A stretch of DNA of 64,000 nucleotides from Nostoc sp. KVJ3 (GTDB lineage: Bacteria; Cyanobacteriota; Cyanobacteriia; Cyanobacteriales; Nostocaceae): assembly GCF_026127265.1 (NCBI RefSeq), contig NZ_WWFG01000005.1, positions 124,001 to 188,000 of the forward strand. The letters are read 5' to 3'. Made by a program: the position numbers and the translations under genes. Positions 37,701-46,046 of this stretch are shown here, piece by piece. Below the pieces are notes generated by a model. It searched no databases, was not told the origin of the DNA, and was given only the letters and a program-made list of their open reading frames with translations. The number at the start of each line of letters is the position of its first letter. Positions within the stretch are counted from its first letter, which is position 1.

Positions 37701-38100
37701 TGTCACTAACTACGGTAATTTGCCTCAAATTCAATGCTTCCCCGGTCAATTAAATCAGGTATTTATGAATCTTTTAGCAAATGCCATTGATGCCTTAGAT
37801 GAATCTAACACCGGATGCACATTTGAAGAAATCAAAGCCAATCCTAACTGCATTACGATTACAACATCAATCGAAAATAATCTAGTTAAAATTGCCATTG
37901 CTGATAATGGTAAGGGAATGAGTGAACAAGTCAAATCAAAAATATTTGGCCATTTATTTACTACGAAAGCTGTCGGTAAAGGGACGGGATTAGGGTTAGC
38001 GATCGCTCGTCAAATTGTGGAAGAAACCCACGGTGGAAAATTGAGTTTTAACTCTGTTTTAGGTGAGGGTACAGAATTTATTATTGAAATTCCGGTATAG
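31720..38100 (+). CDS. hybrid Ser/Thr kinase - AAA ATPase - GAF - PAS - GAF - histidine kinase
   Basis: 2126 residues in one frame. The kinase domain (about 10-270) has VVIKLL (Lys), IIHKDIKPANILI (HKD rather than HRD) and LIDFSIAS (DFS for DFG). An AAA_16/STAND-like ATPase follows with GFSGIGKTAVV (Walker A, about 335) and VMFLDDLQWADSAS (Walker B, about 461). A long helical middle leads to a GAF (about 1340-1500), PAS (about 1530-1650), second GAF (about 1657-1820), HisKA (VAGVAHEMNNPLGF, His about 1873) and HATPase_c (NLLANAIDAL, GKGTGLGLAIARQ). This is the HstK-type architecture of heterocystous cyanobacteria. No receiver domain is fused and no response regulator is adjacent. Confidence 0.95.
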   Translation: MVSTIVSIPGYQVSEELYNGFRTLVYRGYRETDSLPVVIKLLKNPYPSFSELLSFRNQYTIAKNLNSPLIVQTYSLEPYQNGYALVMEDFGGISLKNYITSDQGRYIASGEEFLRIAIALCNTLDILYRERIIHKDIKPANILINPETKEVKLIDFSIASLLPRETQTLVNPNVLEGTLAYISPEQTGRMNRGIDYRTDFYSLGIAFYELLTGELPFQSNDPMDLVHSHIAKQPPLLGNREDIPQVVCNIVMKLMAKNAEDRYQSALGLKFDLENCLHQLQVSGKIEGFEIGKRDVCDRFIIPDKLYGRETEVQTLLDAFERVSLGATEMMLVAGFSGIGKTAVVNEVHKPIVRQRGYFIKGKYDQFQRNIPFSAFVQAFRDLMGQLLSESDAQIQQWSNQILSAVGDNGQVIIEVIPELSRIIGEQPPAIELSGTAAQNRFNLLFQKFTQVFTSLEHPLVMFLDDLQWADSASLKLMQLLMADTKYLLLIGAYRDNEVNPGHPLMLTLSEIQKAQATINTITLAPLSQVQVNQLVADTLKCTENLAWTLSQLVSQKTQGNPFFATQFLKALHQDNLIKFDFELGCWQCDIVQVITQAVTDDVVAFMAFQLRKLPQSTQNVLQLAACIGNQFDLATLAIVSQKSTIEAAADLWKALQEGLILPLSDVYKFYVGQESLAHPSENIETVTYKFLHDRVQQAAYSLIPDDQKQTTHYQIGQLLLQQISSEARVDRIFEIVNQLNHGTALISQQTERDELAGLNLIACRKAKSATAYQAGREYASTGLSLLGENAWQQQYEMTRSFHDDAAELAMLCGDFEAMEQFIETVIAQAHSLLEQVNVYRVRIQANSSQNKLTEAIAIGQEILQQLGVTFPETPTPSDIQQEIQEIEELIGDREIADLVHLPEMTDAEKLGTLKIVNIIIPAAYLTGSALYPLLNSLSVKLSIQYGNTSTSAFGYAAYGNILCNFFQVVDTGSQFASLALQIISKLDAKASKTDVLMILGLFIVHRKSHIKETLPLLQEGYTTAIEFGNLLLAGYNGHSFCLNSFWCGQSLATLEQDICAYCHSLMQLNQLTSANYSRIYWQPVLNLLGLAEHTTFLSGKALEETEFLQQLQSAKDGYGLYIFHLYKLMLCFLFGEIEPAKNHAIEVRRYFMAGAGLVSEPVFYLYDSLLTLAQLNPQLDETSEALQGVIENQTKLQQWAYHAPMNYQHKVDLVEAEKCRVLGQKAEAIEFYDKAITLAKANEYTQEEALANELAAKFYLDWGKKRIAGEYMIAAYYAYSRWGAKAKVADLEARYPQLLRPILEQTRSPLSTHETLFTLGSVTSTSSAISSSNVSVALDLATILKASHTISGEIELENLLSSLLTIVIENAGADKCVFMLLLDSRLLIKGSITTGSKPVVLQRIPIEDSQDIPHRLIYKVLHDKQTAVLVNASADRTLANDPYIIRQQPKSILCSPILHQGKLMGILYLENNLATGAFTSDRVELLNLLCAQAAISLENAQLYEREQIKNQELEESIQCLQDTQSQLQSSQEFLRLVIDNIPQLVFWKDRNSNFLGCNISAAQATNLESPEQIVGKKDRDFCTPAEADWYKLYDRRVIESGEPELHIIETRKKADDTQYWLDANIIPLHDLDNNVMGILVTAEDISDRKQTEFQLQRNAQADQLLASIAQSINQSVRLDQVMENCLEQVRQFFQSDRVLICRFDTDYNVVIELEVLSQSELSLLGQTIEDPCFDQTWAEQYRQGYITACNDSQAADITPCYAEFLAQIQVQANLVVGILGNDQIWGLMIVHHCHTTHVWQQSEIDLLKQLGLQIGIAYQKANLYTQLEAELAERRLAELALQQALTDLQNTQLQMVQSEKMSALGNLVAGVAHEMNNPLGFIAASLIQAKPTFTDIIEHLKLYQESLPNKSDKIIDHAEEIDLDYSLEDLPKMIDSMSMACDRLKNISTSLRTFSRADQDYKVPFNIHEGIDSTILILKHRLKSNEQRPTIEVVTNYGNLPQIQCFPGQLNQVFMNLLANAIDALDESNTGCTFEEIKANPNCITITTSIENNLVKIAIADNGKGMSEQVKSKIFGHLFTTKAVGKGTGLGLAIARQIVEETHGGKLSFNSVLGEGTEFIIEIPV

Positions 38101-38169
38101 TTTTTGGTGATTTTGATTTGTTCTCCAGCAAGGGGTTCAGATCCCCGACTTCTCTAAGGATGCAGCTGG

Positions 38170-39021
38170 CGAATAGGGGGTCTGACCCGTGAGTTAGGCA
38201 AAAGACCGCTTGCTGCTTATGACCGAGGCTACGGCAACGCCAAATTTGTCCAAGCCACGGAGAAGATTGACGCAGACCTGTTGCTGCGTTTAGCTTCTAA
38301 CCGATGCGTATGGGGTACACCCGGTGCTTACAAAGGACGAGGCGCACCATGTAAGCATGGTCATAAGTTTAAGCTCAATGACCCGGAAACTTGGCCAGAG
38401 GCAACTGAAACTCTAGAAGTTGAAGACCTAAAATTTGGTCGAGTTAAAGTAATGCGTTGGAGTGGGTTTCATTTCCTTCAATCCCCAAACCGAGCTATGG
38501 AAATCATTCGCGTCGAGGTACTCCAACCAGTCGGACGCAATCGTAAGTTCCAACCCTTATGGCTGGCTTGGTTGGGTCAGACAATGCCGGCATTAGAGGA
38601 TATTTGGCACAAATACTTGCGTCGTTTTACCCTGGAGCATTGGTATCGATTTGCGAAGCAGAGGTTATATTGGACACTGCCTCAACTTAGTTCTACTCAG
38701 GCAGCAGAGCGATGGAGCGACCTGATGCCCCTGTTAACTTGGCAATTATGGCTAGCTAAAGTTGCCTGCATCGACTCCCCATTGCCTTGGCAATCGAATC
38801 AGGATACACTGTCTCCAGGACGTGTGGCACAAGCCTTTCCACTAATTTTAGCCGCCATTGGCACTCCTGCTCAACCCCCTAAAACTCGCGGTAAATCACC
38901 AGGGCGCGCCCAAGGGCATCAGCCACCTCTACGTCCCAGTTATCCCACTGTCAAAAAACACGCATCTAAGAAACCTAAAACCGAAGAATCACTTAAGAAG
39001 GCTGATCTTACTGCTGCTTAG
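38170..39021 (+). pseudogene. truncated transposase related to that at 18508 (IS701-like)
   Basis: The homologous frame is open from about 38170 (IGGLTRELGKRPLAAYDRGYGNAKF, second Asp region) to the stop at 39021. It shares CVWGTPGAYKGRG, KHGHKFKLNDPETWPEATETLEV, YLRRFTLEHWYRFAKQRLYWTLP and SPGRVAQAFPLILAAIGTPA with the intact copy. The N-terminal 170 residues are lost. A right-end-like TTAGTCCAAACTCAAG at about 39118 resembles the IS end at 19885. Confidence 0.85.
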
Positions 39022-39328
39022 TTTGTGCTTCTTTTTTAACGATTCCACTTAACTCAGCCTCTAAAAGAAGTTGGGTCACTTTCTCTTGCCTTCTATTCGT
39101 TGCTGCTAAATACCAATTAGTCCAAACTCAAGATCCAGACTCCATTCGGTCAAATTACCCCACCTATTTCAACAACTAAACGTACTTCTGGGAGCGGTTC
39201 TAGATTGTCTAAACCGAATAAACAAAAAGTTGCTGGTTGACCAAAAAATAATCAGATTATGCGTGAAAAACTCTACAGTCAGATTTAATCAGTCTGACTG
39301 TAAAGAAAAATCGATTCAACAATAAATT
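39022..39328. other. intergenic: IS right end remnant and a 10-bp hairpin
   Basis: Holds the IS end remnant near 39118 and an inverted repeat TACAGTCAGA / TCTGACTGTA (39274-39302) with A- and T-rich borders on both sides, possibly a bidirectional terminator. No gene recognised. Confidence 0.4.
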
Positions 39329-39562
39329 ATGGCATACTTCACTGCTATTGAGATGGAATTAAATTTGATTAAAGTTTACGACCCAACGCTATTAAACTCC
39401 TCAAAAGTTTACCAAATCAACGGTACACTTTCTCGATACTTGGGTGATGAAGGTTCTATACAACATCCACAGTTTCTATTTTTACCTCTGCCAAATCAGA
39501 AGAAAAAAGCTAGCTTCCGACTAAATCGAAACAAACTCATGACTCGCTGTTATGCAGGGTAA
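39329..39562 (+). CDS. hypothetical 77-residue protein
   Basis: MAYFTAIEMELNLIKVYDPTLLNSSKVYQINGTLSRYLGDEG... and a basic C-terminus. No family, signal peptide or membrane segment is recognised. It lies among transposase remnants and may be the leftover of a larger gene. Coding status is doubtful. Confidence 0.25.
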   Translation: MAYFTAIEMELNLIKVYDPTLLNSSKVYQINGTLSRYLGDEGSIQHPQFLFLPLPNQKKKASFRLNRNKLMTRCYAG

Positions 39563-39700
39563 GCTCATCTAATTTGGTATACAGAAAACTTGACACATCA
39601 AGAAAGATAAATAATCAACTGTGTAAAAAATAAACTTGACGACTGAGCAAGATCAATGAGATGAATTCAATGCTGTCGTTGAAAATCGCCTGGAGTCAAA

Positions 39701-40620
39701 TTGATGTCAGAAGGCTTTGAAACTAAATCTGTTAATGCCGCTAAAAATTCTCCTGACCAGCGAAAGTTGGCACAAGTGGCAGATATCGGAAGTATTCAAC
39801 AGAGTCTAGTTAAGCAATTTGCTGAGATTAAAGACTCCAGAGTAGAGCGAACCAAGAAACATCAACTCCAAGACATCTTAGTAATTGCGATTCTAGCAGT
39901 CATCGCAGGAGCGCAAGGATGGGAAGTTACTAGATATCACAGGCGCTATTATCACAATTGATGCAATGGGGACACAAACGGAAATTGCCAAACAGATTGT
40001 TGCCAAGAAAGCTGATTATGTCTTGGTACTCAAGGCCAATCATCCCACTCTCTATTCTCAAGTTCAACAATGGTTTGAAACTGCTGTTACCAACAATTTC
40101 ATGGGCATTGAGAGAAGCTATGACAAACGGATTGAGAAAGCTCATCATCGCACAGAAATTCGTGAAGTTTGGAGTGTAGCTGTTAGTGCAATTTCACAGC
40201 TTTATCAACCCAAGGTCTGGGTAGGCTTGCAAAGCCTGGTGATGGTCGTGCGCGTGCGTCATCTTTGGAACAAGACTACTCGTGAAGTGCAGTTTTATTT
40301 GACTTCTTTACACAGTGATGCTCAACTTATCGGTCGAGCTATCCGCAAACATTGGGGCATTGAAAATGAGGTTCACTGGACTCTCGACTGTACTTTTGCG
40401 GAAGATGCTTGCCGCATTCGTTCTTTCCACAGTCCGAGGAATTTTGCTGTTTTAAGACGCTTTGCTCTTAATGCTCTTAACTGTGAAAAAAACCTACAAA
40501 CGTAGTCTTCGTCAAAAAATGAAACGCACCGCGATGGATAATAATTATATGATTCAGGTTCTCAGTTGTTGTTTCATTGGCAATACTTTAGATTCTTCTG
40601 ATTCCTTGTGTCAAGCCTGA
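39701..40620 (+). pseudogene. ISAs1-family transposase with internal deletion and frameshift
   Basis: The N-terminal part (39701-39935) reads QSLVKQFAEIKDSRVERTKKHQLQDILVIAILAVIAGAQGWE. It jumps directly to DITGAIITIDAMGTQTEIAKQIVAKKADYVLVLKANHPTL in another frame, losing about 150 residues. The C-terminal part has IRKHWGIENEVHWTLDCTFAEDACRIR, typical of ISAs1. A second frame change at the A-run near 40488 separates the tail KRSLRQKMKRTAMDNNYMIQVL, ending about 40620. Confidence 0.85.
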
Positions 40621-40711
40621 TTGAGATGCTCTTACCCTGCGTATTCATCCCGTTTATACAAGCGTTGAACCCTCGTAAATTGGCACAGGTATTGATTTAC
40701 CACTACCCATT

Positions 40712-41584
40712 TTAATTTGCTCTGTAAGCTTTCGGTGCTATACCTGTCAGATGGCGAAACTGTTTGCTCAAATGGCTATGGCTGTTGAACCCACATATAA
40801 GAGCAATTTCCATAATTGATTGGTCGGTGTGTTTCAACAATTCCTTTGCTCGTTCTATTCGTTGTTGGAGTACATATTGGTAGGGAGATATGCCGAACGC
40901 TTGCTTAAACATATGGCTGAAATGAAATTGACTCATACTCAGCAAAGCCGCTAGATCTACAAGCTTGATTACCAGATGCAGATTCTCGTTAATGTATTCC
41001 AAAACTTGCTCTCGTTGATACTGGGGTAATCCACCTTCATACAGTGAAAGGCAAGGCTTGGCAGTAGCGTGTTTTCTCAATAAATCCACAGCCAGCACAT
41101 TAATTAGTGACTCAATGTATAGCTTGCTACTTGAATTTTTCTGTTTCAGTTCAGCCAGCAACATCATACTGATCTCCTCAATCTGGTGATCGCGAATCTG
41201 AAATTCGGGAAGTAATTCAAGCCCGTCGGGATTCTTGCTAAAAGTTTCTCTGGCAACGCTTTGGATAAACCGAGATGCAATCCGAATTTGCAAGTAGCGT
41301 TTGTCACTATCCCAACGTCCGAAAAACGGCACTTTAGCAGGCGTAATAGAAATGTCGCCTTTGCCATACAGTCCTTTATAACGCTTGTCTCCTCTGATTT
41401 GCAGCAAGCGAACTGGACGGGGTGCAAGAGATAAACAAATCGAATGTTCATCGCTGTAATGAAAATTTAACTCACTTGGCGGACATTGGAATTGCTGAAC
41501 CAGAATGTTTTCCCAACCCTGGTTTTGACTAGAAAAAATGGGCAAGCAGGTTGGTTCAGGTTGATCAGGCATTGTTGTCTTCAT
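40712..41584 (-). CDS. AraC-family transcriptional regulator
   Basis: 290 residues. The C-terminal double HTH reads VIKLVDLAALLSMSQFHFSHMFKQAFGISPYQYVLQQRIERAKELL and SIMEIALICGFNSHSHLSKQFRHLTGIAPKAYR. The N-terminal sensor region is a cupin-like domain (SICLSLAPRPVRLLQIRGDKRYKGLYGKGDISITPAKVPFFGRWD). It is divergent from the biosynthetic cluster beginning at 41875 and so a candidate regulator of it. The fragment MAHLSHRVG at 41782 with a good GGAGA suggests that another gene once stood directly opposite it. Confidence 0.9.
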   Translation of the reverse strand: MKTTMPDQPEPTCLPIFSSQNQGWENILVQQFQCPPSELNFHYSDEHSICLSLAPRPVRLLQIRGDKRYKGLYGKGDISITPAKVPFFGRWDSDKRYLQIRIASRFIQSVARETFSKNPDGLELLPEFQIRDHQIEEISMMLLAELKQKNSSSKLYIESLINVLAVDLLRKHATAKPCLSLYEGGLPQYQREQVLEYINENLHLVIKLVDLAALLSMSQFHFSHMFKQAFGISPYQYVLQQRIERAKELLKHTDQSIMEIALICGFNSHSHLSKQFRHLTGIAPKAYRAN

Positions 41585-41874
41585 AATACAAACCCAACTC
41601 GTCTAGCTCCGATTGTATTCACTTTCGGATAACTTCTGCTAATCATCCTGAAAATTGACCGCAAGATTTTGATAGTTCCACAGGAATTAGATAGCTGGGT
41701 ATGAAGCGTTTACCTAAACTGAAATAGTTAGCGTTATGCGACTTTCAGTACGCTCTTCAACTCAACAGGAGATTTACAACTATGGCACATTTGTCGCACA
41801 GAGTAGGTTGTGTTTACAATGTGACTTACTGACGTAGACCGATAATAAATTTTACTTTTTGATAAGAAGGGAGA
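41585..41874. promoter_or_regulatory. divergent intergenic region with a 16-codon ORF stub
   Basis: Lies between the AraC gene (minus) and the decarboxylase (plus). ATG at 41782, preceded by CAGGAGA, opens a 16-codon ORF ending at 41832. It is either a leader peptide or the start of a deleted gene. AAGGGAG before 41875 serves the decarboxylase. Confidence 0.35.
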
Positions 41875-43215
41875 ATGAATGGTATGACAGAAATTTCAAT
41901 AGATTCACTTCTAGTAAAAGAAATAGCTGAAAAGTATGGTACGCCTACACATATTTTAAATTTAAGTCAGTTAAAATCCAACTACACTAAAATTGCAGGT
42001 TTTTTAGAAAAATTTCTTGGAAATACTAGTATATTTTATTCATTTAAAACTAATTATTTGCCCTTAGTTTGCCGAAGGATGTTGAGCTATGGTGCTGGAG
42101 CAGATGTTGTATCAGGATATGAAATGGAGTCTGCATTAGACTTAGGCTTTAATGGAAAAAACATTATTTTTAATGGTCCAATGAAAACTTATGAAGAGTT
42201 GGAGAAAGCTGAAGAGAACAACATATTGGTTAATATAGATGGAATTATTGAAATCGAGCAACTGCAAGAAATTGCAAAGAAAAAAGGAAAAATTATCAAT
42301 GTTGGTTTGAGGATAAACCCAAACTATAATGTCTATCCTAGCGTTGATCCTACCTATAATACACTGATGGATAAAATGGTTTCCCGTTCTAAGTTTGGTT
42401 GGAATGTCAATTCAGAAGATGCTTATAAGATAGCTAGTTTAATCAAACAAAATGAAAACCTAAGATTATCTGCAATTCAATGCCATGTAGGCTCTCAAGT
42501 TACTAATACGAATGCTTTTTTCTCGGCGATAGATAAAGTGCTCTCTTTTATCAAAGAGCTAATAAGTGATTTTCCTATTGAAACATTTAATTTTGGAGGT
42601 GGTATGGGTGTTGACGGAATTTATAGAGACCGTTCTGGTCCTCTTAAAAGTCTGCTCGAATTACACCAATTAGAAGTTGTAGAGGAATCTCCGGATAGTT
42701 TCGATTTTGAAAAGTTTATTGACCTTCTGAGTAAGGCATTGGAAAGAAAAGGATTAATTGATTTAAAACTTGCATGTGAACCAGGAAGGTCAATTGTTTC
42801 TAACTCCATGTTTCTTATCACAAGAATTGCTAGTATTAAAAAAACTAGTTACGGTGATTGGCTGATACTAGATGCTGGTCTCAATCTTCTTCCTACTGCT
42901 GGGATACACGAGAAACATAATATAGTAAGCTTTGCAAAAAAAAATAGCCCTTTAAAAAACTATATGGTAGCTGGTCCTCTTTGCTACGAAGGAGATGTTT
43001 TTTCTTATTCAACTTTGTTGCCAGAGGACTTAGAAGAAGGTGATTTATTAGGTATTTTTGATACAGGCGCATACACAGTCTCAAGAGCAACAAATTTTAT
43101 TAGACCTAAAGCACCTGTGGTAGCTGTTGAAGATAGCCACTATGAGCTTTGTTGGAAAAGAGAAACTTTTGATGATATTTTTTCATTTTATCAAGCAACA
43201 AGTTTTGAGATTTAG
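41875..43215 (+). CDS. PLP-dependent decarboxylase, fold type III (DAP/ornithine decarboxylase class)
   Basis: 446 residues. IFYSFKTNYLP carries the PLP Lys (about residue 60). IQCHVGSQV (about 203), FNFGGGMGV (about 242), LKLACEPGRSIV (about 300) and VAGPLCYEGDVFS (Cys-x-x-x-Asp substrate-binding region, about 365) follow the diaminopimelate/arginine/ornithine decarboxylase pattern. Its divergence from housekeeping LysA and its position at the head of sulfotransferase, oxygenase and NRPS genes suggest a secondary-metabolite role such as amino-acid decarboxylation. The substrate cannot be read from sequence. The gene is notably AT-rich. The start at 41875 follows AAGGGAG. Confidence 0.85.
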   Translation: MNGMTEISIDSLLVKEIAEKYGTPTHILNLSQLKSNYTKIAGFLEKFLGNTSIFYSFKTNYLPLVCRRMLSYGAGADVVSGYEMESALDLGFNGKNIIFNGPMKTYEELEKAEENNILVNIDGIIEIEQLQEIAKKKGKIINVGLRINPNYNVYPSVDPTYNTLMDKMVSRSKFGWNVNSEDAYKIASLIKQNENLRLSAIQCHVGSQVTNTNAFFSAIDKVLSFIKELISDFPIETFNFGGGMGVDGIYRDRSGPLKSLLELHQLEVVEESPDSFDFEKFIDLLSKALERKGLIDLKLACEPGRSIVSNSMFLITRIASIKKTSYGDWLILDAGLNLLPTAGIHEKHNIVSFAKKNSPLKNYMVAGPLCYEGDVFSYSTLLPEDLEEGDLLGIFDTGAYTVSRATNFIRPKAPVVAVEDSHYELCWKRETFDDIFSFYQATSFEI

Positions 43216-43482
43216 TTATTAGGAAATTACTTAGCAATAATAGTGGATTTAGATAAGAATAAATATAGAACCCAAGTTATTAACTATTGTTCCTTTTAAA
43301 TTTCCGCATTTAAAGAGTCTAAATAATCTTTAATTTGCTGCGATACATACCCTAATTACTTGCAATAAAAAATGCTTTTATTTTTAACAGCATTTTCTCA
43401 TGAATGATTCCGGATTGCCATATATAAGATGCTTCAAGTACTCTTGTAATAAATTGATTAACATCTTACATACCACAACAAT

Positions 43483-44289
43483 ATGCATTCAAATACATCC
43501 AAAACAGACTCAATTTCCACGGTTAGACAGGAAAATGTTCTCACATCAAAATTGCCTACTAAACAAAAAATTGTAGCAAGTTGGAGTGCTCCTAGATGTG
43601 TATCGACTGCTTTTGAAAAAACATTTTCTCAGCGTCCGGATACAAAAATTGTCCATGAACCTTTTACCGATTGTTATTACTTTAGTAAATGGCGCAAATC
43701 TGAGCGGTATGGTGAACACGAAAATTTGCGTGAATATGGTAGTGCCAAGGCAATTCAGCATATACAATCAAACGTAGCGCCTCTAGTCTTTTTCAAAGAA
43801 CTAGCATTTCAAGGTTTGTATTACATCAATACTGAATTCCTAAGTTCGATTATCAATACATTTATTGTGCGCCATCCTGAAGAAATCTTCGCTTCACTAT
43901 ACACATTAAAGCCAGATTTTACTGAAGAAGAGTTCGGCTTTACTGCACTTGATAATATATGGATCATAGTGACAGAAGAGTTAGGACAAGAACCAATTGT
44001 CGTGGAAGCTAATGACTTTCGTCGTCATCCGGAGACAATTCTACGCCGTTATTGCGACCGCATTAAAGTCGAATTCATTCCTCAAATGCTTAGTTGGGAA
44101 AATGGTCAATTAAAGCAGTGGCAGTCTTATGAAGTAGAATCTCAAGTTAAATGGCATAAAACTTTAGAAAGTAGCACAGGGATTCTGAGACCCCCTAAAA
44201 AAGATAAAGTAAATATTCCTTCCAAACACAAAATGCTCTATCACCGAGCGTTGAATGTTTATGAAAAGCTTAGCCATTTTAAGCTGTGA
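43483..44289 (+). CDS. sulfotransferase family protein
   Basis: 268 residues. KIVASWSAPRCVSTAFEKTFSQRPDTKIVHEPF resembles the 5'-phosphosulfate-binding loop at the N-terminus of PAPS sulfotransferases, and INTFIVRHPEEIFASLY resembles the 3'-phosphate-binding motif (RxPxE..S). The protein would move sulfate from PAPS to a hydroxyl or amine. An APS kinase gene in the same cluster (50048) can supply PAPS, supporting the assignment. No membrane segment. The intergenic gap before it (43216-43482) shows nothing notable. Confidence 0.8.
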   Translation: MHSNTSKTDSISTVRQENVLTSKLPTKQKIVASWSAPRCVSTAFEKTFSQRPDTKIVHEPFTDCYYFSKWRKSERYGEHENLREYGSAKAIQHIQSNVAPLVFFKELAFQGLYYINTEFLSSIINTFIVRHPEEIFASLYTLKPDFTEEEFGFTALDNIWIIVTEELGQEPIVVEANDFRRHPETILRRYCDRIKVEFIPQMLSWENGQLKQWQSYEVESQVKWHKTLESSTGILRPPKKDKVNIPSKHKMLYHRALNVYEKLSHFKL

Positions 44290-44628
44290 TTACCTAAAAC
44301 CGCTACCGTGTAAAGTTTTGGTACTATCTTTCTGACCAAAGAATACGATTAGACAGCAGAAAGATAGAGAGCTTACGGGTGTAGATTTTAATTTACATAT
44401 CAGTTGGTACTCTCAAGTAAAGTTCAGAATGTGGCTCAAGGAACAAAATATCGAAAAACGCTATTTAAGTAACCTTTGCAAATATCTACATTTATATGGA
44501 TAGAGGGTTTACCTATCAAGGTTTTCATGCTTAGCGTTAGTTTTTGTATGATTGTTCATTTAATGCCTCTTATACCAATAGTGAAAATAGAATTCAGCAG
44601 TTTTTGTCAATCAAGGAGATAGTTAAGT
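44290..44628. other. intergenic region, only possible transposase debris
   Basis: No gene. TTTCTGACCAAAGAATACGA at about 44331 resembles TTTCTGACCAGAGAACAAGA at 55993, both like the start of IS630-type transposases, so this may be old IS debris. AAGGAGA at about 44613 serves the next gene. Confidence 0.3.
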
Positions 44629-45309
44629 ATGAAATTGTGTACTGAAGGATACGCTATTATAGATTTGCCGGCAGCATCATCTGAGATACTGGCAACATTT
44701 CATGATTTGCCCATCGATCCATATTCTGGTGGTAACCATCGCTATCGGCGATTCTCACAATACCGCATGAGCTTTAAGGATGAATCTTGGTATCTCGAGC
44801 TTTTGCCACATAGGCCATTTATTCAGTCTAAAGAGTACAACATTTATATCGGTGGTATTCCACGTCACCTAGAGCCACTTAAAATTGATCCAACGCTACA
44901 AATCGATGCTGGTGCAAAGGCGATTCCTTTAGATATTTCAAAGACATGGCAGGTTAATGTTCATCAATGCCGCGTGATTACTGATAGAAGTATACGTGGT
45001 ATCTCTGTTCCAGAAGGACCACATCGTGATGGGCATGAATTTGGTATGCTTGCAGTATTTGAGCGTTACCGCATTACTGGTGGTGAAAATCAGCTAATGC
45101 CTTCTAATGGTGGGGAACCCTTTTTCCGGACGGTTCTAGAAAAAAACCAAGCACTTATCTACGATGATGGGCGGATGTTTCATATGGCTACCGATATCGA
45201 ACCTATAGGAGATGAACTAGGATATCGGCATCTTTGGATCGTTGCTTTCAATCAGTGGGAAAACCGTCGTTATGGCCCTGAATTTGAGAAGCGAGCGGTG
45301 CTATCTTGA
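44629..45309 (+). CDS. Fe(II)/2-oxoglutarate dioxygenase (BsmA/IDO-type amino-acid hydroxylase family)
   Basis: 226 residues. GPHRDGHEFGMLAVFERYRITGGENQL contains the HxD metal ligands (about 131). Further on, QALIYDDGRMFHMATDIEP gives the distal His (about 184) and GYRHLWIVAFNQW the 2-oxoglutarate Arg. This order is typical of the 2OG-Fe dioxygenase family that includes isoleucine 4-hydroxylase (IDO) and BsmA. Free amino-acid hydroxylation is the known activity of characterised members, and hydroxylation would give a site for the sulfotransferase; the link is inference. The ribosome-binding site is AAGGAGA. Confidence 0.8.
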   Translation: MKLCTEGYAIIDLPAASSEILATFHDLPIDPYSGGNHRYRRFSQYRMSFKDESWYLELLPHRPFIQSKEYNIYIGGIPRHLEPLKIDPTLQIDAGAKAIPLDISKTWQVNVHQCRVITDRSIRGISVPEGPHRDGHEFGMLAVFERYRITGGENQLMPSNGGEPFFRTVLEKNQALIYDDGRMFHMATDIEPIGDELGYRHLWIVAFNQWENRRYGPEFEKRAVLS

Positions 45310-45327
45310 GCGTTCATATTTTACAAT

Positions 45328-45428
45328 AAGCTGATGTGCTTTTAAGTTGCATAATTCAGATCGCTAGAAAAACGCGGGTACGCGGAGATACGGGGACGCA
45401 AAGATGCAATTTAAAAGCACATCAGCTT
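45328..45428. repeat. 101-bp inverted-repeat element (MITE-like)
   Basis: The 25-base left arm begins AAGCTGATGTGCTTTTAA and the right arm ends with its near-perfect inverse, ending ACATCAGCTT. The arms enclose about 50 bases with GCGGGTACGCGGAGA-type sequence common in Nostoc repeats. It lies between the dioxygenase gene and a transposase remnant. Confidence 0.75.
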
Positions 45429-45446
45429 ACTCTGGACAATTTTTAG

Positions 45447-46032
45447 TTGAGGGAATGTGAACAGAAAGCGCGAGGAGCTAAACGCAAATATGATGGCAAA
45501 GTTGATTTAGCTGACCTTACTCGCTTGGCTTGGGTGCGCGAACTCCAATCAGGGGTTGAACTCTACACAGCAGTTATATGGCACGTTTCACTCAAGCGCA
45601 AGATCAGCCTGGCTTATTTACTCGACCGCCATAAGCCTAACAAACCGAGTTATGGTGTCTTATTCTCGACAGATATCAACCAATCGGCAGACGAGATTTA
45701 TCGTTTCTACAAACTGCGCTTTCACTCTCGTATTCATCTTCCGCGATGCTAAACAGTTTACCGGACTGAGTGATTGTTAAGCCCGTGATGTCAAAAAGCT
45801 TGACTTTCATTTCAATGCCAGTTTCACCGCCTCAATATTGCCAAGCTGGATACCTACCGACAGCACACAGGCAAAAAACCTTTCGTGTTTTCTCTTGTTG
45901 AGTATCAAACGTCGTGCCCTTAACGACCATTTGTTGGAAACCTTTATTTCAAAGTTAGATCTGTCACCTACTGTGATTAAGTCCCATCTCAATTACCAAG
46001 CCCTACGTTCTTATGGCGTTATCGCTGCCTGA
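45447..46032 (+). pseudogene. IS4-superfamily transposase C-terminal remnant with frameshifts
   Basis: Three frames together read KRKYDGKVDLADLTRLAWVRELQSGVELYTAVIWHVSLKRKISLAYLLD...DEIYRFYKLRF, then FIFRDAKQFTGLSDC, then KKLDFHFNAS...NDHLLETFISKLDLSPTVIKSHLNYQALRSYGVIAA. This is a recognisable DDE transposase C-terminal half (YRFYKxRF, FRDAKQFTG) broken at about 45715 and again downstream. It separates the dioxygenase gene from the NRPS genes and may have replaced cluster genes. Confidence 0.8.
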
Positions 46033-46046
46033 TTCTGTCCGAAGTA

